From positions 39,590,123-39,654,122 of the forward strand of contig CM063500.1 of NCBI GenBank assembly GCA_032207245.1: a DNA stretch of 64,000 bases. The letters run 5' to 3'. The notes beneath the pieces are model-generated. The model saw only the letters and a program-made list of their open reading frames with translations, was not told the DNA's origin and made no database searches. This document shows, piece by piece, positions 55,001-59,149 of the stretch. Both the position numbers and the translations under genes were made by a program. The DNA is from Pardosa pseudoannulata. Its lineage: Eukaryota > Arthropoda > Arachnida > Araneae > Lycosidae. Positions within the stretch are counted from its first letter, which is position 1. Every line of letters begins with the position of its first letter.

Positions 55001-55951
55001 GATTTAGAAAAACTCATTTCGACATCGTTGCAACTCAGGTCACTGACCAAGTAATGAAATGAAACTGTCGTGAATGACATTTTTGCTGCCGGAGGTGCAA
55101 TTCTTTCTTAACTTTACTGATTGAAATTCCAAACAAAGGTCCTAGGACACCTTCAACTCTTGATTGTCCAGTTCCTCCCTCAGTTTCTAAGGATGATGCA
55201 ATAGGGATTCCCTATCTGAAGGGTGTGGGGAGAATACAAAAGAGAGAACAGATTTAACATTTCTTGGTAAGGGGGGGGGACTGTAGGAATGGACTTCTCA
55301 AGTTATTCCTTTGTCTTACATCCGATCATAAACCTGACCTTGAGTTTTTTCTCAAAATTAAAGAATGGAGTGAGTAGAATTTCCTGAAAAATGAAAGGGG
55401 CAATCCCACTTGGTGGTTGTTTAGAGGGGGTCGGGTGGCCACTGATACAGGTTATTTTACCATTAGGTCTTTGAGTCGAAAAATCCTTGCCATGAAAAAT
55501 AGGCCATTTAGAAGGGTGGCCTCTAGGAGAAGTTTCACTGTATTTCTATACAATGCAATAAGTTTACAAAATTATATGGACACTATAATAAATTTCACAA
55601 AAGTCACATTGGTATATTAACTTATGTGGCCTCTTGTAGTAAAAAGTTTCCCCACTAGTGTACTAGTATATGAAACCTTTACTTAAAATCTTCAACATTC
55701 ATCCAACTAGCATGAAGTGAATCCAACAAATTTCAGTATTATTATTTAGAAAAATGTTATTTTTCTTTAAAGTGTGTTTATGATAACTATTATTAAAACA
55801 TTTCTGTATTATTCCAGATAAAAATCCTTTAATGAATGAGTTTTTGGCTCAGATCAAGTCCACTCCTGATCTACAGTGTTTGTTTGAAAGCATCCAAAAA
55901 GACTGTTCCGGATCAGTGTCTGAATCAGCACTTCTCATGGATATTAGTTAG
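13642..55951 (+). CDS. CAND1: CAND1 (cullin-associated NEDD8-dissociated protein 1), 32-exon coding region
   Basis: This entry spans the whole coding region; exons are listed separately. The spliced frame gives 1244 residues, against about 1230 in vertebrates. Recognition rests on long near-identical blocks, for example [12 protein letters not shown] near residue 20, [20 protein letters not shown] near 1070 and [20 protein letters not shown] near 1165. The family is an all-HEAT-repeat solenoid that wraps un-neddylated cullin-RBX1, blocks neddylation and exchanges F-box and other receptor modules; it acts in cytoplasm and nucleus. Residues about 295-345 form the acidic loop (runs of D/E), and the C-terminal part corresponds to the TIP120 domain. 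The start lies in a strong context (CACCATGG) and matches the family N-terminus [14 protein letters not shown]. No frameshift or internal stop is seen, so the gene looks functional. Introns range from under 100 bp to 3.3 kb. Identity is by recall of the family; the exon joins are read from the sequence. Confidence 0.97.
14725..14826 (+). CDS. CAND1: CAND1 exon 2, residues 15-48
   Basis: Acceptor TTCTAG, donor GTAATA, phase 0 at both ends. It encodes the family hallmark beginning [17 protein letters not shown] and ending LDDDSERK. Confidence 0.95.
14954..15021 (+). CDS. CAND1: CAND1 exon 3, residues 49-71
   Basis: Acceptor TTTAG, donor GTAAGG. It encodes [20 protein letters not shown] followed by VK. 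It ends in phase 2, splitting the cysteine codon of CLGPLV. Confidence 0.95.
15453..15565 (+). CDS. CAND1: CAND1 exon 4, residues 71-109
   Basis: Acceptor TTTTTTAG, donor GTAAAT. It encodes [20 protein letters not shown] through [12 protein letters not shown] and ends in phase 1 within the glycine codon. The following intron is the longest of the gene (about 3.3 kb). Confidence 0.95.
16414..16740 (+). mobile_element. hAT-like transposon terminal fragment in CAND1 intron 4
   Basis: It begins GGATGTCAAACTCACAGTCA and passes into CCACATGCAGCCCAC, a layout I associate with hAT-type non-autonomous ends. No second end or target duplication was found. Confidence 0.4.
16963..17037 (+). repeat. tRNA-like SINE head in CAND1 intron 4
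   Basis: An A-box-like TAGTGTTAGCAC and a B-box-like AAGTTCGATTCC lie about 35 bp apart, followed by a T run. The tRNA fold is poor, so I call a SINE fragment rather than a tRNA gene. Confidence 0.5.
18823..18923 (+). CDS. CAND1: CAND1 exon 5, residues 109-142
   Basis: Acceptor CTGTCAAG, donor GTAATT, ending in phase 0. It encodes [20 protein letters not shown] and then [13 protein letters not shown]. The loop after ELPP is slightly shorter than in vertebrates. Confidence 0.95.
19130..19760 (+). repeat. Dispersed repeat family D copy in CAND1 intron 5
   Basis: It shares ordered blocks with 9150-10640 (TTAATTCTGAAACTTTAAATAT, TTTTGTATTTATGACT). Its last part (GTGCAAATGATAATTCTGAC) also resembles 6930-6955. 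It has no coding content. Confidence 0.55.
19449..19476. other. Perfect 13-bp inverted repeat with 2-nt loop
   Basis: The arms TTTTTAAGCAGTT and AACTGCTTAAAAA are separated by TT, within the family D copy. Confidence 0.8.
20254..20320 (+). CDS. CAND1: CAND1 exon 6, residues 143-165
   Basis: Acceptor TTATAG, donor GTTTGT, ending in phase 1. It encodes [20 protein letters not shown] followed by FG, matching the conserved [13 protein letters not shown] block. Confidence 0.94.
20404..20502 (+). CDS. CAND1: CAND1 exon 7, residues 165-198
   Basis: Acceptor GTTACAG, donor GTAAAT, ending in phase 1. It encodes [20 protein letters not shown] and then [13 protein letters not shown]. The [11 protein letters not shown] string is the family signature here. 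Confidence 0.95.
21830..21956 (+). CDS. CAND1: CAND1 exon 8, residues 198-240
   Basis: Acceptor CTATTAG, donor GTATGC, ending in phase 2. It encodes [20 protein letters not shown] and continues to [14 protein letters not shown]. Confidence 0.95.
22615..23066. mobile_element. TTAA-bounded MITE (piggyBac-type) in CAND1 intron 8, 452 bp
   Basis: It starts TTAACCCTCCGTGTACGAC, and its other end, read in reverse complement, is TTAACCCTCCTAGTACAG. The terminal inverted repeat therefore starts inside a TTAA at both borders. No coding sequence is seen. TTAA targets and TTAACCC-type ends are characteristic of the piggyBac superfamily. Confidence 0.7.
23710..23872 (+). CDS. CAND1: CAND1 exon 9, residues 240-294
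   Basis: Acceptor CATTATAG, donor GTAAGA, ending in phase 0. It encodes [20 protein letters not shown] through [20 protein letters not shown] and ends [10 protein letters not shown]. Confidence 0.95.
23953..24059 (+). CDS. CAND1: CAND1 exon 10, residues 295-330, start of acidic loop
   Basis: Acceptor TTTTGCAG, donor GTATGC, ending in phase 2. It encodes [20 protein letters not shown], then an acidic tract with [11 protein letters not shown]. The acidic loop is split between exons 10 and 11; the intron between them carries a foreign-looking insertion. Confidence 0.94.
24121..24830. mobile_element. GC-richer insertion in CAND1 intron 10, probable retroelement debris
   Basis: It contains two copies of CACGAGGAATCGATTGG (about 24212 and 24358), a B-box-like GGGTTCGAACC near 24278 and an (AAT)n run at about 24390-24408. 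On the minus strand AATAAAGACTTTTATT precedes that run, like the 3' end and simple tail of a non-LTR element. A further GC-rich patch lies at 24650-24745. No family is recognised with certainty. Confidence 0.45.
24826..24999 (+). other. Small open reading frame (57 aa) in CAND1 intron 10
   Basis: An ATG-led frame starts [20 protein letters not shown] and continues to VRMLLYS before drifting into AT-rich sequence and a TGA at 24997. The first 40 codons have protein-like composition unlike the intron around it. It may be the N-terminus of a mobile-element protein or a captured exon. The family is not recognised. Confidence 0.3.
25589..25743 (+). CDS. CAND1: CAND1 exon 11, residues 330-382
   Basis: Acceptor TGTTTTAG, donor GTAATT, ending in phase 1. 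It encodes [20 protein letters not shown] and continues to [15 protein letters not shown]. The acidic run before MSWKVRRA is typical of the family. Confidence 0.95.
25970..26445. mobile_element. TTAA-bounded MITE in CAND1 intron 11, 476 bp
   Basis: The left end TTAACTTATTAATACCTACC and the right end in reverse complement TTAACCCATTACTGCCATTC agree imperfectly. The left end also resembles a TTAACCCATTAATACCTAG at 28921. Confidence 0.5.
26611..26728 (+). CDS. CAND1: CAND1 exon 12, residues 382-421
   Basis: Acceptor TTTCGTAG, donor GTAATC, ending in phase 2. It encodes [20 protein letters not shown] and then [19 protein letters not shown]. Confidence 0.94.
27940..28055 (-). mobile_element. Possible hAT-like terminus in CAND1 intron 12
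   Basis: On the minus strand it begins CAATACTTCTCAAACATTTT, similar to the common hAT start CAGTGGTTCTCAA. No partner end was fixed. Confidence 0.3.
28497..28682 (+). CDS. CAND1: CAND1 exon 13, residues 421-483
   Basis: Acceptor TTAATCAG, donor GTAAGT, ending in phase 2. It encodes [20 protein letters not shown] through [18 protein letters not shown] and ends IPGIQFSLG. Confidence 0.95.
28959..29150 (+). mobile_element. Partial TTAA element in CAND1 intron 13, relative of 57182-57721
   Basis: Starting TTAACACATTGTATGCAGGA, it matches the reverse complement of 57541-57721 almost throughout (for example CTTGTCTACTACATAGATTC) and then diverges after GAAAAATTTA. Only one end is preserved. Confidence 0.7.
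29440..29870. mobile_element. TTAA-bounded MITE with internal hairpin, intron 13, 431 bp
   Basis: Left TTAACACTTTGACTGCCATGG and right, in reverse complement, TTAACACTGACTGCCAAGCC form the terminal inverted repeat. Within the left part CCATGGCTATCATAT (about 29455) is repeated inverted as ATATGATAGCCATGG (about 29511), and GCCATGGCTATCA recurs near 29541. It is piggyBac-type by its TTAA ends. Confidence 0.7.
30150..30261 (+). CDS. CAND1: CAND1 exon 14, residues 483-520
   Basis: Acceptor ATTTTTCAG, donor GTAAGT, ending in phase 0. It encodes [20 protein letters not shown] and ends [14 protein letters not shown] possible alternative exon lies 141 bp downstream. Confidence 0.94.
30403..30458 (+). 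other. Possible alternative (poison-type) exon in CAND1 intron 14
   Basis: This 56-bp segment is preceded by a pyrimidine-rich stretch and AAAAG and followed by a GTAGGT donor-like site. Read in phase with exon 14 it continues open as [18 protein letters not shown], which looks like helical protein. It is not in vertebrate CAND1 as I know it. Its length is not a multiple of three. Joined to exon 15 it stops two codons later; left unspliced it stops at TAG 30460-30462. It could be a poison exon, or a chance open stretch. Confidence 0.3.
31068..31155 (-). repeat. SINE family A fragment, minus strand
   Basis: It starts TTTGGTTTGGAGCCCTACCA, the complement of the family tail, and keeps only the 3' part. 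It lies head-on to the complete + copy at 31276. Confidence 0.5.
31276..31451 (+). repeat. SINE family A, complete copy with 11-bp target duplication
   Basis: It has an A-box-like TAGCTGAATGGTAGAGC, a B-box-like GTTCAAATTTC and a tail GCAAACCAAAACC. AAACTTATCCC flanks it on both sides (31265-31275 and 31452-31462) as an exact 11-bp duplication. The insertion lies within intron 14, and its 3' duplication ends 28 bp before exon 15. Confidence 0.88.
31491..31584 (+). CDS. CAND1: CAND1 exon 15, residues 521-552
   Basis: Acceptor CCTTTCTAG, donor GTAAGC, ending in phase 1. It encodes [20 protein letters not shown] and then [16 protein letters not shown] with a target duplication ends 28 bp upstream of it. 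Confidence 0.95.
31612..32024 (+). repeat. Tandem duplication of about 210 bp in CAND1 intron 15
   Basis: The block starting TTTTTCTTATTTAAAAAATT at 31612 recurs at 31822, and similarity continues to ATGAGGATTC(T/C)TAGTTA. Differences are scattered substitutions with one or two indels. The unit is not a known element. Confidence 0.92.
32364..32481 (+). CDS. CAND1: CAND1 exon 16, residues 552-591
   Basis: Acceptor TTTTGTAG, donor GTAAGT, ending in phase 2. It encodes [20 protein letters not shown] and ends [17 protein letters not shown]. Confidence 0.95.
32839..32970 (+). CDS. CAND1: CAND1 exon 17, residues 591-635
   Basis: Acceptor TTTCCTAG, donor GTATGT, ending in phase 2. It encodes [20 protein letters not shown] through [19 protein letters not shown]. 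Confidence 0.95.
34152..34857. mobile_element. DNA-transposon-like repeat (family E) in CAND1 intron 17
   Basis: The ends ATACCTGTCAACATTTACAG and, in reverse complement, ATATACTTGCCAAATTTTATA are similar. Over its length it matches 59150-60667 once an 879-bp insertion in the latter is left out. No coding sequence is recognised. The superfamily is uncertain, possibly hAT. Confidence 0.6.
35359..35492 (+). CDS. CAND1: CAND1 exon 18, residues 635-680
   Basis: Acceptor TTATTCAG, donor GTAAGT, ending in phase 1. It encodes [20 protein letters not shown], then [20 protein letters not shown] and IKNY. Confidence 0.95.
35871..35956 (+). CDS. CAND1: CAND1 exon 19, residues 680-708
   Basis: Acceptor ACTTTTTAG, donor GTATGT, ending in phase 0. 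It encodes [20 protein letters not shown] and ends ESDLHISQ. Confidence 0.95.
37500..38125. mobile_element. TTAA-bounded MITE in CAND1 intron 19, 626 bp
   Basis: The terminal inverted repeats are clear: left TTAACACTTTGCATGCAGGC, right in reverse complement TTAACACTTGGCATGCAGGT. An ATG-led frame at 37845 ([20 protein letters not shown]) may be the start of a lost transposase, as in internally deleted piggyBac copies. A TACGTATTT-type palindrome lies just inside the left end. Confidence 0.8.
38222..38392 (+). repeat. SINE family A copy, diverged, CAND1 intron 19
   Basis: It shows GAATGAGTAGGGTGC, a degenerate B box (TGGAATCCTACTG) and the tail CTTCAAACCAAAC. Confidence 0.6.
38930..39044 (+). 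CDS. CAND1: CAND1 exon 20, residues 709-747
   Basis: Acceptor TTTACAG, donor GTACCA, ending in phase 1. It encodes [20 protein letters not shown] and ends [11 protein letters not shown]. Confidence 0.94.
39651..39736 (+). CDS. CAND1: CAND1 exon 21, residues 747-775
   Basis: Acceptor CTGTTTTAG, donor GTAAGT, ending in phase 0. It encodes [20 protein letters not shown] followed by LGYRDLLR. The next intron (about 2.65 kb) holds two adjacent DNA-transposon copies. Confidence 0.95.
40410..41144. mobile_element. Non-autonomous DNA transposon with exact 6-bp target duplication, intron 21
   Basis: It starts CACGGTTTCTGCGCACCGGG and its other end in reverse complement starts CAGGGTATCCGCC. TATAAA lies directly outside both ends (40404-40409, 41145-41150). 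Short motifs of the type AAAGTCATGGAAAATCATGG recur near both ends, as in known CAGGGTT-type families. A (TA)n run and a G run lie inside. Confidence 0.75.
41172..42293. mobile_element. Non-autonomous DNA transposon of CAGGGTT type, intron 21, 1122 bp
   Basis: It starts CAGGGTTCCCACGGTCCTTA, and the other end in reverse complement is CAGGGTTGCCACTC. GGTCCTTAAAAGTCCTTAA motifs occur near both ends. CTAGA lies directly outside both ends (5 bp). It sits 27 bp after the previous element. Confidence 0.75.
42393..42563 (+). CDS. CAND1: CAND1 exon 22, residues 776-832
   Basis: Acceptor CCCCAATAG, donor GTTAGT, phase 0 at both ends. It encodes [20 protein letters not shown] and then [20 protein letters not shown]. 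The loop [11 protein letters not shown] is several residues longer than the vertebrate one. Confidence 0.94.
43774..43841 (+). CDS. CAND1: CAND1 exon 23, residues 833-855
   Basis: Acceptor CTTTTAG, donor GTAAAT, ending in phase 2. It encodes [20 protein letters not shown] followed by KH. Confidence 0.94.
43929..44023 (+). CDS. CAND1: CAND1 exon 24, residues 855-887
   Basis: Acceptor TAACTAG, donor GTTTGA, ending in phase 1. The intron before it is only 87 bp. It encodes [20 protein letters not shown] and ends [12 protein letters not shown]. Confidence 0.95.
44139..44242 (+). CDS. CAND1: CAND1 exon 25, residues 887-921
   Basis: Acceptor TTTTTAATAG, donor GTAATT, ending in phase 0. It encodes [20 protein letters not shown] and ends [14 protein letters not shown], near-identical to the family. 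Confidence 0.95.
44408..44918 (+). mobile_element. TTAA-bounded MITE with transposase-start remnant, intron 25, 511 bp
   Basis: Left TTAACCCTTTGCCTTA and right in reverse complement TTAACCTCTTGCCTTA differ at two of 16 positions. An ATG frame at 44684 reads [20 protein letters not shown] then KLKQIPI and stops; after a frame change [18 protein letters not shown] continues. This looks like the N-terminus of a piggyBac-type transposase in an internally deleted element. Confidence 0.82.
44919..46223 (+). other. Rest of CAND1 intron 25, no feature seen
   Basis: AT-rich sequence with no recognisable element, exon-like segment or long repeat. Confidence 0.6.
46224..46291 (+). CDS. CAND1: CAND1 exon 26, residues 922-944
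   Basis: Acceptor GCATTTTAG, donor GTATGT, ending in phase 2. It encodes [20 protein letters not shown] followed by NV and the first two bases of a Trp codon. Confidence 0.93.
46292..47846 (+). other. CAND1 intron 26, no feature seen
   Basis: AT-rich. A TTAACCTGTTGTTGACATTT near 46956 looks like a TTAA-element end, but I could not find its partner. Confidence 0.5.
47847..48036 (+). CDS. CAND1: CAND1 exon 27, residues 944-1007
   Basis: Acceptor GCTAATAG, donor GTAAGT, ending in phase 0. It encodes [20 protein letters not shown] through [20 protein letters not shown] and ends [12 protein letters not shown]. Confidence 0.96.
48960..49001. repeat. (TA)n microsatellite
   Basis: An uninterrupted TA run of about 21 units in CAND1 intron 27. 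Confidence 0.95.
49150..49350 (-). repeat. Dispersed repeat family C, minus copy in intron 27
   Basis: Its reverse complement matches 6980-7195 in order (GGTTTAAAAATGGGGATTAA, CATTAACGATAATG, AATAGGAGAAAGACA). Both copies adjoin short TA runs. Confidence 0.7.
49534..49722 (+). CDS. CAND1: CAND1 exon 28, residues 1008-1070
   Basis: Acceptor TTCACAG, donor GTGAGT, phase 0 at both ends. It encodes [20 protein letters not shown], then [20 protein letters not shown] and ends [11 protein letters not shown]. This is the start of the C-terminal TIP120 region. Confidence 0.96.
50599..51139. mobile_element. Non-autonomous DNA transposon with exact 6-bp target duplication, intron 28
   Basis: The ends CAGACATGCCAACTACTCC and, in reverse complement, CAGCCATACCAACATTC match imperfectly. 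CATACA lies directly outside both ends (50593-50598, 51140-51145). It has no coding content. Confidence 0.7.
52029..52100 (+). CDS. CAND1: CAND1 exon 29, residues 1071-1094
   Basis: Acceptor TATTACAG, donor GTATGT, phase 0 at both ends. It encodes [20 protein letters not shown] followed by DIRK, as in vertebrates. Confidence 0.96.
52608..52730 (+). mobile_element. CAGGGTG-type transposon end in CAND1 intron 29
   Basis: It begins CAGGGTGTCATATACATCAG and has repeated TCAGGAAATTCAGG-like motifs, as at the ends of the CAGGGTT-type elements. The other end was not found. Confidence 0.45.
52940..53111 (+). CDS. CAND1: CAND1 exon 30, residues 1095-1152
   Basis: Acceptor CATTTTCAG, donor GTATGT, ending in phase 1. 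It encodes [20 protein letters not shown], then [20 protein letters not shown] and ends SLCPSAVLQ. Confidence 0.96.
54117..54212. repeat. Compound (TA)n/(TG)n microsatellite in intron 30
   Basis: Alternating TA and TG runs. All frames are open here only because the repeat lacks stops. Confidence 0.9.
54473..54619 (+). CDS. CAND1: CAND1 exon 31, residues 1152-1201
   Basis: Acceptor TTTTGATAG, donor GTTAGT, ending in phase 1. It encodes [20 protein letters not shown], then [20 protein letters not shown] and ends TALLAVTDA. Confidence 0.95.
54835..55540 (-). pseudogene. Tigger/pogo-type transposase N-terminus with one terminal repeat, intron 31
   Basis: The minus-strand frame from ATG 55025 reads MSK, an in-frame TGA, then [20 protein letters not shown] and [20 protein letters not shown], a helix-turn-helix of the CENP-B/Tigger type. 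Upstream on that strand the element starts CAGTGAAACTTCTCCTAGAG at 55540 next to TA, a Tigger-type inverted repeat. The rest of the transposase is missing; the copy ends near an A run at 54811-54829. Confidence 0.7.
55818..55951 (+). CDS. CAND1: CAND1 exon 32 (terminal), residues 1201-1244 and stop
   Basis: Acceptor TATTCCAG. It encodes [20 protein letters not shown], then [20 protein letters not shown] and DIS, ending at TAG 55949-55951. The FESIQKD motif and C-terminal position match the family. Confidence 0.95.
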
Positions 55952-56390
55952 GCTCTGTAATGAAGATGGACTATTTATTTCGGACTTTTAAACAACTGGT
56001 AATAAATGCTTCTGGTAAACAAAGTAGCATTCTGGTATAAAACCAGGGAATGCACTCTTTCGGCATGAATTCCAACGGGCCATAGCATTGAACCTGTCAT
56101 TTTTGACAAGTTTTTACACAAAACATTAATAAAAAAAAAATTCCTTTAAGATTTTTTTTTTTCAGTTATTTTAGAGGAATGTTTAAACACATAATGACAC
56201 ATTTGATTTTAAGCCATATTGCTTTAATAATTTTGACTTGCTTTCCTAGACTTTGTAATGTAAAAAATAACTCAAACTATCTTGTTATCTTTCTATATTG
56301 TTTGTACACCTGCCTCTGTATTCTGCCAGAGTAAGTTGTGTTACGATATGTGTTTAATAATAAATGCATTTTTTCACAAGTTGTTTTACT
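55952..56390 (+). other. CAND1: CAND1 3' UTR with polyadenylation signals
   Basis: Non-coding sequence follows the stop. AATAAA occurs at 56128-56133, before an A run, and again at 56359-56364, followed within about 30 bp by a T/G-rich stretch that would serve as the downstream element. I take the second as the more likely cleavage region. The end is approximate. Confidence 0.55.
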
Positions 56391-57181
56391 TTAGTCTTTG
56401 CAATACAGTAACTGTTCAATATTTATAATAATTGAAACTGATCAAATAAACTTAGAAGTATTTTTTAATTAATGAAAAAATATCCCCCCCGCCCATTGAG
56501 TAACTATCATGAAACTGTATTGGAGTTTCATAAATGCTGGTTTCATGATCAAACAAACTTTTTCTTAAAAGTATCAGTTGAAGTATTTAAAAAAAAGCCT
56601 GCAACTTAATTTTATTCAGCTCTTTTGAACATGTTTTAAATTATTGTATTTATTTAATTTTATTATTACAAATTATTGAGTTTATTAAAAAAACAAACCA
56701 TATTTATAAATTGGATTTTTTAGAAGATAAAAGAATATAATAAGGAAATTTATAAAATAAAATTATGCAAACTAGGGTGCTACTATTTTCAATATTCAAA
56801 AATTGATTAGTCTGATGAAATGGCAAATTTTAGGGAGGAAGTGGCTTTTTGTGTTTAAATTTAGAATTAAAAAAGTTGTATTAAAGTATTTTACAAAATA
56901 CAAATCTTGATAGTTTGAAAACCTAGAACATAATTTTTATTTCCTACTAGCAGTTGCACATCCAACCTTTGGGTAATTAAGGTTCCTTAAAAAAAAAAGG
57001 TGGTTTTTATTACAGAATTAATTTTTTTTTATAATTATGCTAATAATATAATTTTGAAAATAAACAATTCATTTTCATACAATTGCTACAATCATTGAAC
57101 AATAGCTTTATTGATAGCTTTATGTGATGCTTTTATAGCAGTACAAGGTGGCCACATTCTTATTAGATAAAAGAAAGTTTT

Positions 57182-57721
57182 TTAACACATAGTGTGCGGG
57201 TACATTTTGCAGCGAAATTGTACTGGAAGCAGGTGTTTTGCGCATAAATTCAGTTAAATCTCAATAGATCAAAAATTATTTAATTTTTTAACCAACTTTT
57301 CGTATTTTATATTGAAATATATAAACAAATGTATAAATAGAAATATATAAATAACAACCATAAGATTTTTTGTAAACAAAAAAAATATTTTTAGTGGATA
57401 AATGTATAATAGTATCGTAAATAGGAAAAATCAAAGAGATAGTATATAGTTTTAATTTTTTCGAATTATGTTATATATAAACATTTTTATATTATGAAAA
57501 AATTAAACTAATAATATAAAAACAAATTTTTATTTGTTAAAATTTTTCCAGAATCTATGTAGTAGACAAGAACGTTCGGCTTAATTTTCCTGTATATACT
57601 GTTATTTTTGTACCCATAAACAAGCCATGTTATTACACTAACCTGTACTAGTATGTGTCCCATGTTCAAGTATCAGTCGTCAGAAAACATACTAGTATGT
57701 GTCCTGCATACAATATGTTAA
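57182..57721. mobile_element. TTAA-bounded MITE downstream of CAND1, 540 bp
   Basis: Left TTAACACATAGTGTGCGGGT and right in reverse complement TTAACATATTGTATGCAGGA agree at most positions. Its right half is the reverse complement of the partial copy at 28959-29150. Confidence 0.8.
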
Positions 57722-57869
57722 AAAGTGGAGGGCACTTGCCTGTTATGTATTTTTTCATACAGATCCACAGATTTTGTTGACCTTTTTATTATGAGAACGT
57801 CATATGTGTCCAGTAATACTCCCTAGGATATGAAAAAGTGTGCCCTCATAATTTAGAAGCAAGGACTAA

Positions 57870-58310
57870 GAAAAGATCCTGAGGACTGTGTAATACTAGA
57901 CTCAAGACTTGTTGGTTTTACATGGCTCCCTGGCTTTTTTCGGCGGCCGGAGATGGACACCCCGAGAGAAGGTGGGCAAGCTATGTTCCATGAAGTTCTA
58001 CAGGAGGGGGGGGCGATAGATGCGATTCCGCCCGCACCAGCTGCAGAAAAGGACATTTTTTTCCCGTGGAGGCGAAAACTTGATTGAGGGGGGGACTCCC
58101 CCCGGCCCTCACGAAGAGGAGATGCCCTGTCGGAACGACTGGGAAGGGACATTCTTCTGATAGGAGTGGAGACCGAGAGAGGTGTTTTCCGCTCGGCACT
58201 ATTTACTTTTGGTCCTCGGTCTTATTTGAGCCCTGTTTGGGGTATGATTTGGAATGTACATATATTTTAACAAGTCTTAATAATAAATGTTTAACCCAGA
58301 GTTTTGTCGT
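57870..58310 (+). other. GC-rich island, possible LTR fragment
   Basis: Strikingly G-rich for this genome, with G runs near 58006 and 58087, and AATAAA at 58282-58287 followed by T/G-rich sequence. This is an LTR-like layout, but no ends or partner were found. Open frames on both strands here are probably due to composition. Confidence 0.3.
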
Positions 58311-58429
58311 TGCTGTGCTTCATCGTCGGCCCATAGGCTGTAATCGAACCCAAGATACCTGCTCCAGTAAAAATAGGCAGGCAGGTATAGAACGAGGCTT
58401 GTAGACTTCAGAAAGTGCAGCCGGGGACG

Positions 58430-58622
58430 CGCAAGGCGTTTACAGACTGGCCTGCCATCTCCAAAGGTATTGTTTGGAAACTTGGAGGACATAGCAGCCA
58501 CAGACCTATTTTTCATGCCACAGTTGCCATTAAAGAACACAGTAGATCTTTGGTTAGCTCAAGCCCTGAATCTGCAACCTTCTGGATTGCTGCCTTTGCC
58601 AACTGGGCTACCACAGCTTTTA
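58430..58622 (-). repeat. SINE family B copy, minus strand
   Basis: In reverse complement the head GGTAGCCCAGTTGGCAAAGG, the B-box region and the body motif GGAGATGGCAGGCCA match the copies at 12694 and 62563. Confidence 0.75.
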
Positions 58623-58630
58623 AACAGTTT

Positions 58631-58631
<1 letters not shown>

Positions 58632-58667
<36 letters not shown>

Positions 58668-58690
58668 GTATATGATGTGTGTGTGTATCC
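58632..58690. repeat. (CA)n(TA)n(TG)n microsatellite
   Basis: Simple repeat directly beyond the head of the minus-strand SINE. Confidence 0.9.
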
Positions 58691-59149
58691 TTTACTTACT
58701 AGTGTTGCTCTCATTTTCTTATTGCTATTTTCTGCCTTACAGCATTAGGTATTAGTGTTAAATTTCCATGCATTTAACCCATTTTTTGTCAAAATATATC
58801 AGTTTATGTTCGTAACTTAATGTTGAACACGGTGTATTTTAAATTTAATAATAAACAGGATAATTTAGGAAATCAAAATAGGAAAATAGCTTTTAAGGGA
58901 AAATCATTAATGTCTAAGGAAAATCATTAATACTCTTATAAGACTTTATATTGCAGTTGCATAATAGAGTGGAATTAAAAATAAACAAAAGCTATTTTAC
59001 CCCTACCTATTGAAGTTTAAAGATGATCACTCAGTGGTGTTAGTTTGAGTTAATATTGACAGACTGCAAGAAGAAATAAAAAATGCTTGAGGTGAACTAA
59101 AATTAATAATGTGATCAAACTAAAATTTAAAAAGATAATATCATACATG

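Noticed and set aside
57853..58748. Several overlapping open frames of 70-106 codons on both strands
   Set aside because: They coincide with the G-rich island, a minus-strand SINE and a microsatellite; no protein family is visible.
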